This document shows, piece by piece, positions 14,200 to 20,865 of a DNA stretch of 20,865 nt. Position 1 is the stretch's first letter. The number at the start of each line of letters is the position of its first letter. The notes below the pieces were generated by a model, which worked only from the letters and a program-made list of their open reading frames with translations, made no database searches and was not told where the DNA came from. The position numbers and the translations under genes were made by a program. The DNA lies in contig CAXAHJ010000072.1 in the NCBI GenBank assembly GCA_963968595.1, positions 1 to 20,865 on the forward strand, read 5' to 3'. This DNA comes from GCA-2730975 sp937893275. GTDB taxonomy: Bacteria > Verrucomicrobiota > Verrucomicrobiia > Opitutales > Seribacteraceae.

Positions 14200-15180
14200 T
14201 CAACCTGGATACCAGATCTTACGGGCATCTTCGGAAGAACGTTGATAGTTCCAAGCTTTGTCTATGAGTAGTTTCAAATCAATTTTTGGCCTCCAGTCGA
14301 GAAGGAACTTGGCTTTCGAGTTGTCTAGCCAAGTGCTGTGGTGGGGTGTTGGCACATCCACGGAGGGCAGTCCTCGGCTTTCCTTCAGGTAGTCGGCCAC
14401 CTCGCGGTAGTCTATGGGCTCATTCATGCAGATATTAAAAAGCTGCTGGCGAGCCTTTGGATTATCGATCGCAAGCATAATCGCGGATGCGAGATCCTCG
14501 ACGTGAACGAAGTTGCGCTGAACGGGTTCTCCTGTGGGGTCGAGCATAACCGGGATGGTTTGGGCTGCCTCATATCTCGTGGCTTCCTCAATAGAAACGA
14601 GATCGCGCCAAACAGGGCCTCCGAAGACATCGCTTCCAAAGGAAAGCGTGTGCTTGAAGTCGTCTTTTTCCATGATCCATGGGGCACGAAGGCAGCAACC
14701 ATTGAAATCGTACTGGGTGTAGTACTGTTCGAGCATGACTTCCTCCAGTACTTTGGACAGAGCGTAGCATCCGGGGTAGGCTGAATGCTTTTGCGTTTCG
14801 GTAACGGGATTGGGATGGGGATAGAAAAAGTGTCCCATGCCTGCATCACCTCCGATCAAAATAAATTGCTTGAAAGATGAGCTCATTCGGCATTCTTCCA
14901 GAAGCCAGAACAATCCCTTCACCGTGACGTCCATTACTTCTTCGGGAGTCTCTTTGCAGGTGGCGAGATGCAAGACATGGGTGACTCCATTGATCGCTTC
15001 GGCGACCAGATTACGATCGGCAATGCTACCACGGATTACTTCTAGTCGAGATGTCTCTTCCAGAAGTCGGTTATGGCAAAGTGCCCGAACTGTGGCCTTG
15101 GAGAATTTTTCATCTTTCAGAAAATGGCCCAGAAAATGTGAACCTACTTTTCCTGTTGCTCCGGTCAGGAGAATTTTCAT
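14200..15180 (-). CDS. NAD(P)-dependent epimerase/dehydratase, extended SDR family
   Basis: A 326-residue cytoplasmic enzyme. The Rossmann glycine motif GATGKVG is at 7-13, the active-site Tyr139-X3-Lys143 sits in GCYALSKVLEE, and NFVHVEDLASAI (223-234) matches the conserved second half of sugar epimerases. These features place it with nucleotide-sugar epimerases and dehydratases such as GalE-like and UDP-glucose 4-epimerase relatives. The usual catalytic Ser/Thr would be near Gly110-Gly111-Asp112 (ILIGGDAG), where I see no clear Ser, so the active site may be atypical. The substrate is not evident. It follows the DUF1501 gene by 76 bases and precedes the cyclophilin gene, all minus strand. 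Confidence 0.85.
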   Translation of the reverse strand: MKILLTGATGKVGSHFLGHFLKDEKFSKATVRALCHNRLLEETSRLEVIRGSIADRNLVAEAINGVTHVLHLATCKETPEEVMDVTVKGLFWLLEECRMSSSFKQFILIGGDAGMGHFFYPHPNPVTETQKHSAYPGCYALSKVLEEVMLEQYYTQYDFNGCCLRAPWIMEKDDFKHTLSFGSDVFGGPVWRDLVSIEEATRYEAAQTIPVMLDPTGEPVQRNFVHVEDLASAIMLAIDNPKARQQLFNICMNEPIDYREVADYLKESRGLPSVDVPTPHHSTWLDNSKAKFLLDWRPKIDLKLLIDKAWNYQRSSEDARKIWYPG

Positions 15181-15207
15181 GGGCGTTTAGGCTAAAAATC
15201 TACAATT

Positions 15208-15228
15208 TCTTTCCCGTTCAAGGAAAGA
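15208..15228 (-). terminator. Inverted repeat between DUF1501 and epimerase genes
   Basis: TCTTTCC (15208-15214) and GGAAAGA (15222-15228) form a 7-bp perfect stem with a 7-base loop in the 76-base gap. On the minus strand it is followed by AAATTGTAGATTTTTAG, which has only a late and short T run. It could be a weak terminator of the DUF1501 transcript or part of the epimerase leader. Confidence 0.25.
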
Positions 15229-15256
15229 GAGGGGGAATGTGAGAGGTATGTTCTCC

Positions 15257-16558
15257 TTACAGCAATTGAGTGAGGGGTTGGCCCTTGTCTGCGAGGGTGA
15301 ATGGTCGGCGGGTAGGGGAGTAGACAATCTCGTCGAGTGGTAACCCTAGAGCGTAGGCGATGGTGGCGTTGAAATCGGGAATCTCGACACGTTGATCTAC
15401 GACTTCGCGACCTTCGGGGTCAGTTTTACCCCAGATTTGTCCTCCTTGAATACCTCCGCCCGCGAGCATGGATGAGAATGCTTTCGGATAATGATCACGG
15501 CCTTGGTTTACGTTAATGTTTGGCGTACGGCCAAACTCAGTTGCCAGCACCACGAGGGTTTCGTCCAGCATGCCTCGCTTGTCGAGGTCACCCAGTAGTG
15601 CGGCAAGCGCTTGGTCGAGGATAGCACAACGCTCGGGCGCTCTATCGAAGTTGAGTTGGTGGGTGTCCCAACCTCCGAGTTGTACCTCCACGAAACGAAC
15701 GTGCCTTTCCACCAAACGCCGGGCTAGCAGTACGCCTTGACCGAATGTTTCTTCGCCATAAGCCTCTCGCGTCTCCTCAGACTCCTTATCTATATCGAAA
15801 GCCTCAAGGTCACCGCTTTTCATGAGGCGCACCGCATCTGCGTACATGTCCGAATAAGCTCTCACCTTCTTCAAATTGTATTTTTCTCGGAAGCCCTTGT
15901 CGAACTGATCGGCGAGAGAAAGGCGTTTCTTAAATTCTTCCTCGGTGACGCCGGGATGCATTCTGCTATTGCGGAGTCCTTCGTCGGGTTTGCCAATGGC
16001 TAACGGTTGGTGGGAGGATGGAAGAAATCCTGCAAGCGGATGTTGGCTGCCTCCGCTTACGACAACGGCTCCAGGCAAAGTGGGATTTGAACGTTCGTCA
16101 AGCCGAGTCATCCAAGCTCCCAAGCTCGGGTGACGAATCGTCGATCTGGGGGCATAACTGGTATGCATGAAATAATTGCCTTGTTGATGCGCCCCCTTTG
16201 TCGACGTCATGCCCCGCACTACTGCGATCTTGTCCCCGTGATTAGCGAGAAGTGGAAGGTTCTCGGCAAGTTGTACTCCGTCTGCATTGGTCTTGATGGC
16301 GGTTGTAGGCCCCCCTGTTTCTGTGCCGGGTTTTGGGTCGAACGTATCGATGTGAGTCATCCCTCCGGACATGTAGAGATAGATTACGTTGCGTGCCTTT
16401 GGAGCGTGGTTTAGGGGGCGATTGAGCCCTAAGCCTGCTGCTGTGGCTTGATTCGGCATTACCCAAGGAAGAATGCTTACGCCGAGAAAAGCTTTTGCGG
16501 CTTGTGTGACGAAGCGGCGTCTAGAGAATTCGTCTGCTTGGTTGAGAACGTTTTTCAT
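15257..16558 (-). CDS. DUF1501 family protein, Tat-exported
   Basis: A 433-residue secreted protein of the sulfatase-like DUF1501 family. The N-terminus carries a twin-arginine signal, Ser12-Arg-Arg-Arg-Phe-Val17, then a hydrophobic stretch ending NQATAAG near residue 42. Family landmarks seen are NVIYLYMSGGMTHIDTFDPKP (59 onward, written here as VIYLYMSGG and DTFDPKP), GKIAVVRGM-like DKIAVVRGM, VEVQLGGWDTH, and LATEFGRTP followed by NQGRDHYP. These proteins sit next to DUF1549/DUF1553 partners throughout planctomycetes and verrucomicrobia; that partner is the next gene upstream, 37 bases away. The fold resembles alkaline-phosphatase-type metal hydrolases, but no reaction has been assigned that I know of. 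Confidence 0.93.
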   Translation of the reverse strand: MKNVLNQADEFSRRRFVTQAAKAFLGVSILPWVMPNQATAAGLGLNRPLNHAPKARNVIYLYMSGGMTHIDTFDPKPGTETGGPTTAIKTNADGVQLAENLPLLANHGDKIAVVRGMTSTKGAHQQGNYFMHTSYAPRSTIRHPSLGAWMTRLDERSNPTLPGAVVVSGGSQHPLAGFLPSSHQPLAIGKPDEGLRNSRMHPGVTEEEFKKRLSLADQFDKGFREKYNLKKVRAYSDMYADAVRLMKSGDLEAFDIDKESEETREAYGEETFGQGVLLARRLVERHVRFVEVQLGGWDTHQLNFDRAPERCAILDQALAALLGDLDKRGMLDETLVVLATEFGRTPNINVNQGRDHYPKAFSSMLAGGGIQGGQIWGKTDPEGREVVDQRVEIPDFNATIAYALGLPLDEIVYSPTRRPFTLADKGQPLTQLL

Positions 16559-16595
16559 AATGTTTTCTAGAATGGAGTTCTTGGCAGTATCGGTT

Positions 16596-18830
16596 TTATT
16601 GAATGAATGAAAACTGCCTGGTGTTGAGCAAGGTCCAAGCGAGTCCTCGAATTCCTGAATTCATGCCATATAAGCTCTTGCTTTTGGCTTTTTGGGCATA
16701 ATATTTTAATAGCTTTCTCTTTCTCTCCGGGGAAACATTGGCGGGAATTCGCGAAGAGTAATCAGGGGTTTCATCTTTTGCCCTTCCAATTTCATCAAGA
16801 CAGGTCTCCAGTTCCTCTTTGGTTGGTTTTCGGTTAAGAATGGAAAGGAATAAAATGTCTACTTTATCCTCTATCGCATCAACTCGAGAAAGATCTTCGG
16901 CGAATGGTGCGGCAGGTTGTTTCAAGATGGCTTGATAAATGGAGCCATTCAGCAAGCTGAGAGCTTGGGGCACGGAAGCTTCGCGACTTGCGTTTTCTAT
17001 GACTTCTCTGTCTGACTGGCCAAATTCTCTTAGGAAGTGACCGTTGGGTGCGGGTGATGGCATGTATGAAGCTCTGACTAACTGTCTCGAAAAGCCTTTC
17101 CATCGATCTGGCGACGAGTCGCTTGAATTTTTACTGCTTGGCGCTCTGCCGTAAAGGGCTCTGCCATCGAAACCTTTTCCCATTATGAGAGAGGCATAGG
17201 ATGCTCTTTGCTTATTTCGAAGCTGCCCGTACTCACGGCGCAAGCGAGACACGGTTTCAAGTTCGTTATTCTCCTGAGCCTCTCGCAATTTTTTTTGAAT
17301 GCCTAGCATTTCATCGTTTGAGCTTTTGCTCATGCGCGCACCTTTTTTGGCGACGGAAAGCATTTCTTTTCCTTTTAAATCGTAAACTTTTTCCTCATAG
17401 GCGGAGAGTTGCTCTTCTCGTGATTGATGACGACTCAAGTCAGGCTTCCTTTCATCAACATAGGGAATCGACAAGGTTACAAAAGAGTCCCACAGTTGCT
17501 CCGCGCTCATCCGTTGGAGGATGGGACCAGGAAAGTGATAGGGTTTGCCGGATACGATTTCTTCCGTGGAAGTCTCGCGGTGAAAGGCTTTTACATTGTA
17601 GAGAATTCGAAGGAACTGCTTGATGTCGTAGTTGAGACCGACCATCAGTTTTTCCAAGTGCGCCATTAGTTCGGGATTGGAGGGGGTGGTGTCGTCTCTA
17701 ATATCATCCACCGGCTCGATTACCCCGATCCCAAAGACGCGTTTCCAAAGGCGGTTTGCAATGACTTTTGAGAAGCGTGGGTTTTCTGACGAAGTCATCC
17801 ACTGAGCATAGCCTTCCACCGGATCCGTTTCCTGATCTAGTTTATCACTTTTTCCGAAAATCGGAGCTGCAGGAATTGAAGCTTTTGGCTTGGCGTCTTC
17901 ATATTGGTAATCGTGGGGGAGTTGCAACTTTCGCGGATTGTGGGAGGCGCCGTATCGGAGTGGGCGCATAATTTCGCTGGCCGCTCGTCGCAAGAGTTGG
18001 CCTTCCTTTGACTTGTACGCCTGTTTTCTTTTTTCAGCATCGCTTCCCTTGAATTGGCTGAAAAAAGCGTTCTGCATCTCCTTTTGTTTCTCCCCACCCA
18101 TACGCGCCTGAACACCGTATGTGTAGGCTGCCATTTGGTAATACTCCATCTGCGTCCACTTGTCGAATGGGTGGTTGTGGCACTGAGCACAAACCATTTG
18201 AGTCCCGAGAAAGACTTGGGTAGTGTTGGACATATTGTCCAAGGGCATCCCTGCGTCTCGCATGTAGTAGCCCACGGCACCATTGTTCCAGGGATAACCT
18301 TTAGCCGTGATGAGCTTTCGCGCTACTTCGTCGAAAGGCATGTTTTGCCTGATGGCATTCATCATCCAAATGGCATAACTTACTCCACCGCCCACGTTGT
18401 TGGCTCCACCGCTTCTTGACGGGGATTGAATGCGAAGTAAATCCGCCCACCAATTGAAGGTATGGCTGTCATATGCTTCGGAATTAAGAATTCGGTCGAT
18501 CAAGTCGGAGTGCTTTTGGGGATCGTTGCTATCAAGAAACCCCTTGGTCTCTTGATATGTGGGTATGCGACCCCCTACTTGAAGGTGTGCCCTGCGGACG
18601 AAAGTCGCATCATCCGCCAATGGCAAGGGTTTGACTTTGTTTTTTGAGTAGCCTTTGGCCAATATGGCATCGATTGCTTTGGCGTCTTTGAGGACTTCTT
18701 CCAAAGCTCGGACTTCTTGTACTTCTTTGCCTTGAATCTTGGTATCGGTGTAAGCATTGCCAAAACCGTAAGTCACCCCCGATAGAGCAATGGCGATACA
18801 AGAGAGTCTCAGTAAGTGTTTTTTAATCAT
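16596..18830 (-). CDS. DUF1549 and DUF1553 domain protein
   Basis: A 744-residue secreted protein. Residues 1-23 are a signal sequence. DUF1549 covers about 50-240, with DATFVRRAHLQVGGRIPT (75-91), NWWADLLRI and MVCAQCHNHPFDKWTQ (212-227). DUF1553 follows (about 335-620 onward), with NPRFSKVIANRLWKRVFG, EPVDDIRDD and AEQLWDSFVTL, and ends with the typical RGLAWTLLNTRQFSFIQ. The Cys214-X2-Cys217-His218 motif looks like a haem c site, but it is a standard DUF1549 feature. Length is near the usual 700-1000, and the common N-terminal cytochrome domain is absent. An AAGGAA lies about 11 bases before the ATG. It forms an operon with the DUF1501 gene. The pair is known for being multiplied in these phyla, function unresolved. 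Confidence 0.93.
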   Translation of the reverse strand: MIKKHLLRLSCIAIALSGVTYGFGNAYTDTKIQGKEVQEVRALEEVLKDAKAIDAILAKGYSKNKVKPLPLADDATFVRRAHLQVGGRIPTYQETKGFLDSNDPQKHSDLIDRILNSEAYDSHTFNWWADLLRIQSPSRSGGANNVGGGVSYAIWMMNAIRQNMPFDEVARKLITAKGYPWNNGAVGYYMRDAGMPLDNMSNTTQVFLGTQMVCAQCHNHPFDKWTQMEYYQMAAYTYGVQARMGGEKQKEMQNAFFSQFKGSDAEKRKQAYKSKEGQLLRRAASEIMRPLRYGASHNPRKLQLPHDYQYEDAKPKASIPAAPIFGKSDKLDQETDPVEGYAQWMTSSENPRFSKVIANRLWKRVFGIGVIEPVDDIRDDTTPSNPELMAHLEKLMVGLNYDIKQFLRILYNVKAFHRETSTEEIVSGKPYHFPGPILQRMSAEQLWDSFVTLSIPYVDERKPDLSRHQSREEQLSAYEEKVYDLKGKEMLSVAKKGARMSKSSNDEMLGIQKKLREAQENNELETVSRLRREYGQLRNKQRASYASLIMGKGFDGRALYGRAPSSKNSSDSSPDRWKGFSRQLVRASYMPSPAPNGHFLREFGQSDREVIENASREASVPQALSLLNGSIYQAILKQPAAPFAEDLSRVDAIEDKVDILFLSILNRKPTKEELETCLDEIGRAKDETPDYSSRIPANVSPERKRKLLKYYAQKAKSKSLYGMNSGIRGLAWTLLNTRQFSFIQ

Positions 18831-18867
18831 AATATAATTGTTCCTTACTCTATATAACTGTCACGTG

Positions 18868-18926
18868 AGACGCTTTGTTTCAAGAAACTTTCTCTCCTCG
18901 ACAGGTAACTTTTGGTGAGAGCGTCT
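18868..18926. repeat. Spaced inverted repeat and small palindromes before the DUF1549 gene
   Basis: AGACGCT (18868-18874) and AGCGTCT (18920-18926) are inverted copies 45 bases apart. Around them lie TCACGTGA (18861-18868), an 8-bp palindrome, and GTTTC-AA-GAAAC (18877-18888). The gap 18831-18957 contains the 3' flank of the TonB receptor gene and the promoter of the DUF1549 gene. I found no convincing intrinsic terminator or -35/-10 pair. The palindromes are possible operator sites. Confidence 0.3.
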
Positions 18927-18957
18927 TGAGATTTTTGGCAGATGCAATTTGCAATTC

Positions 18958-20865
18958 TTAGAATGAAGACCTGACTGAAAGAATGAAATTTCGACCAGCT
19001 TCATTAGTCCCTGAGCCGTGGACTCTGTAATCCTCGTTCAGGAGGTTCTCCACAATTATAGACACTTCTGTCGTTTGACTTATAGAACGACCTGCTTGCA
19101 AATCCAGAACCGCATAGCTAGGAGTGCCGCCGTCGGGTATGCGGGAAGTGTCTGCAATGTCACGGGTGGAGAGCTTGTCGGCTTCGCTGGCAAAGCGGCA
19201 TGAAAATGCACCCCACCAAGGAGAACCTTCTCGTTCCCAAGCCAAGCCCCCCTCTCCCATGAGAGGCATTAGCCTGTCGAGATATTCGCTGCGACGGTCG
19301 GAAAGGTTGGAATTGGGATACACGTAGGCTTCACCCTGAAGCCATGCAAGATGACCGTATAGGTTCCAAGAGCTCGATAGCGACATCTCGCCAACCATTT
19401 CGGCGCCGGCAACCCAACCATCCCCCGAGTTGTGCTTCGTAACTTCGTTCTCGCCATCGATTATATCGCCAGTCGGCGAACGGGTGATGAGGTCATCAAT
19501 CCAAGTGTGAAACAATGTAATTTCTATAGAACCACCGTCACCGGTTTTCCTGAAACCCAACTCACTGGTGAGGAACCGCTCGGGTTGTAGATTGGGTGAT
19601 GGGGTCTCGATTTCGTTGGTGCGGGCTGAGTCTAAGCGAGTGAGGTCGGAAAGATTGGGAGCTCGAAACCCTTGCGAGAATCCAGTGAACCAAGTTGCCG
19701 TCTCGGTCGGTACGGCCAATCGCAGGCTGCCGACGAAGGCGTTCCAGTCGTCCTCCAGTGAAGTTTTGAGCCCACTGATGGGGTCTTGGACGCTTCCGGC
19801 ATCGGCAGCTGCGTGTGAAAAGCGGGCGCCTGCGATGAGGCAAAAGTCTGCCGGGAGGAGGGTCTCTCGCTGAGCGAAGAGGTCGATGAGGTCGTAGGAG
19901 GCATCGTCCGCCACGGGACCCTGAATCGAGTTTGAACTGGAAAAGGAGTCGATCTTGTCGTGGTAGTATTCCGCCCCATAGGTCCAGCGGTCTTCTTCGT
20001 CGCCCTTGGACAGTTGGATTGTGGTTCCCAAAGTGCTAACTTGAAATCCCTGTAGTTGATTTGAGCCGTTTGATTTGATGCGGTCTCGAACCTCGTCCTG
20101 CTCCTGCCAAGAGAGAATGACACGGGCTTCGTCGGCCCACAAACCCCAATCCTCGGCGTCTAGACGGAGATAGGAAAGTGTCCGTTCTTGATCAAGTTCA
20201 CGCCTTAGGTCCGATCCCACGCTTGTGCCTTCCCAGCTTTTCGCATGAATGGTCTTGTGGGTTCTTGGTACGTTGTTTTGGCGAACGCGCTGATGAAGGA
20301 TCGTGAGGGTGGCGGAGTCCCCGAACCGGTGGACGAACTTGAGGTCACCGTCGTATTCATCGTACCCGACGCCCGTTTGTCGTCCGATATCGCGACCGCC
20401 TTCAAGGTCGCCAAATCTCTTTCCCGAAAGCCCCGCGACAAAGGCGGATTTCGTCCCGATTAGGTTAGCTGTTTCTATCCTTCCGACAGTGGACCGCCGG
20501 GCGGAAGAAAAGCGGCTCAAAAAGAATCCGTTCCCGTCTTTGGCTCCCGTAAACGGGTCTTTCGTAAATACTTGCACGGTTCCGCCGATGGCATCGGAAC
20601 CGTAGAGAGACGACTTTGGGCCCTTCACGATTTCGATATGGTCGACGCCAAGAACGTCAATGGTGCTCCAGTATTGGTTTGGTCCCGAGCGGAATACCGA
20701 ATTGTTCAATCTCACGCCGTCTATTAGCATCAGGTTGCGGAATCCTGTAAATCCCCTTAAGTAGGGAGATCCTTGACCGGGCGAAGTTTCTTGAACCATT
20801 GCACCGGGGACTTCACGAAAAACTTGTGGCAATGTTCTAAAAGCTTTGCGGTGTATGTCCGCTTG
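18958..20865 (-). CDS. TonB-dependent outer-membrane receptor, 5' end cut off
   Basis: 635 residues are present; the frame is still open at the right edge, where it reads QADIHRKAFRTLPQVF, so the signal peptide and TonB box lie outside. The plug domain shows SPYLRGFTGFRNLMLIDGVR (split from the longer run), then VDHIEIVKGPKSSLYGSDAIGGTVQV, the hallmark of the plug end. About 500 residues of barrel strands follow, with WFTGFSQGFRAPNLSDL and LQPERFLTSELGFRKT, and the last residue is Phe after NFILSVRSSF. The pattern fits BtuB/FepA-type receptors for vitamin B12, siderophores or metals; the ligand cannot be read from sequence. It lies 127 bases upstream of the DUF1549 gene on the same strand, and could be co-transcribed with it. 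Confidence 0.93.
   Translation of the reverse strand, partial: QADIHRKAFRTLPQVFREVPGAMVQETSPGQGSPYLRGFTGFRNLMLIDGVRLNNSVFRSGPNQYWSTIDVLGVDHIEIVKGPKSSLYGSDAIGGTVQVFTKDPFTGAKDGNGFFLSRFSSARRSTVGRIETANLIGTKSAFVAGLSGKRFGDLEGGRDIGRQTGVGYDEYDGDLKFVHRFGDSATLTILHQRVRQNNVPRTHKTIHAKSWEGTSVGSDLRRELDQERTLSYLRLDAEDWGLWADEARVILSWQEQDEVRDRIKSNGSNQLQGFQVSTLGTTIQLSKGDEEDRWTYGAEYYHDKIDSFSSSNSIQGPVADDASYDLIDLFAQRETLLPADFCLIAGARFSHAAADAGSVQDPISGLKTSLEDDWNAFVGSLRLAVPTETATWFTGFSQGFRAPNLSDLTRLDSARTNEIETPSPNLQPERFLTSELGFRKTGDGGSIEITLFHTWIDDLITRSPTGDIIDGENEVTKHNSGDGWVAGAEMVGEMSLSSSWNLYGHLAWLQGEAYVYPNSNLSDRRSEYLDRLMPLMGEGGLAWEREGSPWWGAFSCRFASEADKLSTRDIADTSRIPDGGTPSYAVLDLQAGRSISQTTEVSIIVENLLNEDYRVHGSGTNEAGRNFILSVRSSF

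Noticed and set aside
14157..14228. Upstream extension of the cyclophilin frame
   Set aside because: It would bury the signal peptide that begins at the ATG at 14156 and would overlap the end of the epimerase gene.
16596..18830. CAQCH motif as a haem c site in the DUF1549 protein
   Set aside because: The motif is a regular feature of DUF1549 itself, and no cytochrome fold with a distal Met ligand is apparent.
1..20865. tRNA, rRNA, CRISPR array, insertion sequence or phage genes
   Set aside because: No cloverleaf, spaced direct-repeat array, transposase, integrase or flanking target duplication was seen by eye; a tRNAscan or Infernal run would be the decisive test.

Overview
The window most likely comes from a Verrucomicrobiota chromosome, with Planctomycetota the next best guess. 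The reasons are the paired DUF1549/DUF1553 and DUF1501 secreted proteins, an OprP-type porin, several lipoproteins and outer-membrane proteins, and a Tat-exported enzyme-like protein. Gene density is high and no stretch over 300 bases lacks a gene. I saw no tRNA, rRNA, CRISPR array, insertion sequence or phage gene.

Layout. (1) 1-143: 5' end of an unidentified membrane-anchored or secreted protein, minus strand. (2) 298-4992, plus strand: a phosphate module with a PhoB-like regulator, a short PhoR-like kinase, a phosphate-selective porin and a Na+/phosphate symporter with a PhoU-like tail. An 11-bp-phased TTGTAAC repeat array with a TATAAT box exactly where a Pho box should sit precedes the porin. 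(3) 5026-5448, minus: thioredoxin-type arsenate reductase, convergent with the symporter. (4) 5605-9850, plus: ABC system 1, made of an ATPase, an FtsX/MacB-type permease, a DUF3299 lipoprotein and an unusual second lipoprotein that joins a copy of the permease's periplasmic domain to another DUF3299 domain. (5) 9860-13326, minus: ABC system 2, a four-gene overlapping operon of a membrane-anchored protein with a Cys cluster, a permease, an ATPase and a MoaD/ThiS-like protein ending in Gly-Gly. The two ABC clusters converge with only 9 bp between them. (6) 13494-18830, minus: secreted cyclophilin, NAD-dependent epimerase/dehydratase, DUF1501 and DUF1549/DUF1553 proteins. (7) 18958-20865, minus: TonB-dependent receptor, cut by the right edge.

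How the genes work together. The left part reads as a phosphate-starvation unit: PhoB/PhoR sense and regulate, the porin admits phosphate through the outer membrane, the symporter carries it through the inner membrane, and arsenate reductase handles arsenate that enters by the same route. ABC system 1 resembles the zinc-responsive ABC/DUF3299 clusters I recall from Vibrio and Pseudomonas (zrg and PA4063-PA4066), so a metal-related envelope role is possible but unproven.

The best candidates for something undescribed are the permease-ectodomain/DUF3299 lipoprotein, whose duplicated 200-residue domain is about 86% identical to the neighbouring permease with a 3' end that looks recently homogenised, and the ABC operon translationally coupled to a ubiquitin-fold protein, with a hairpin that would hide the ribosome-binding site of its first gene.
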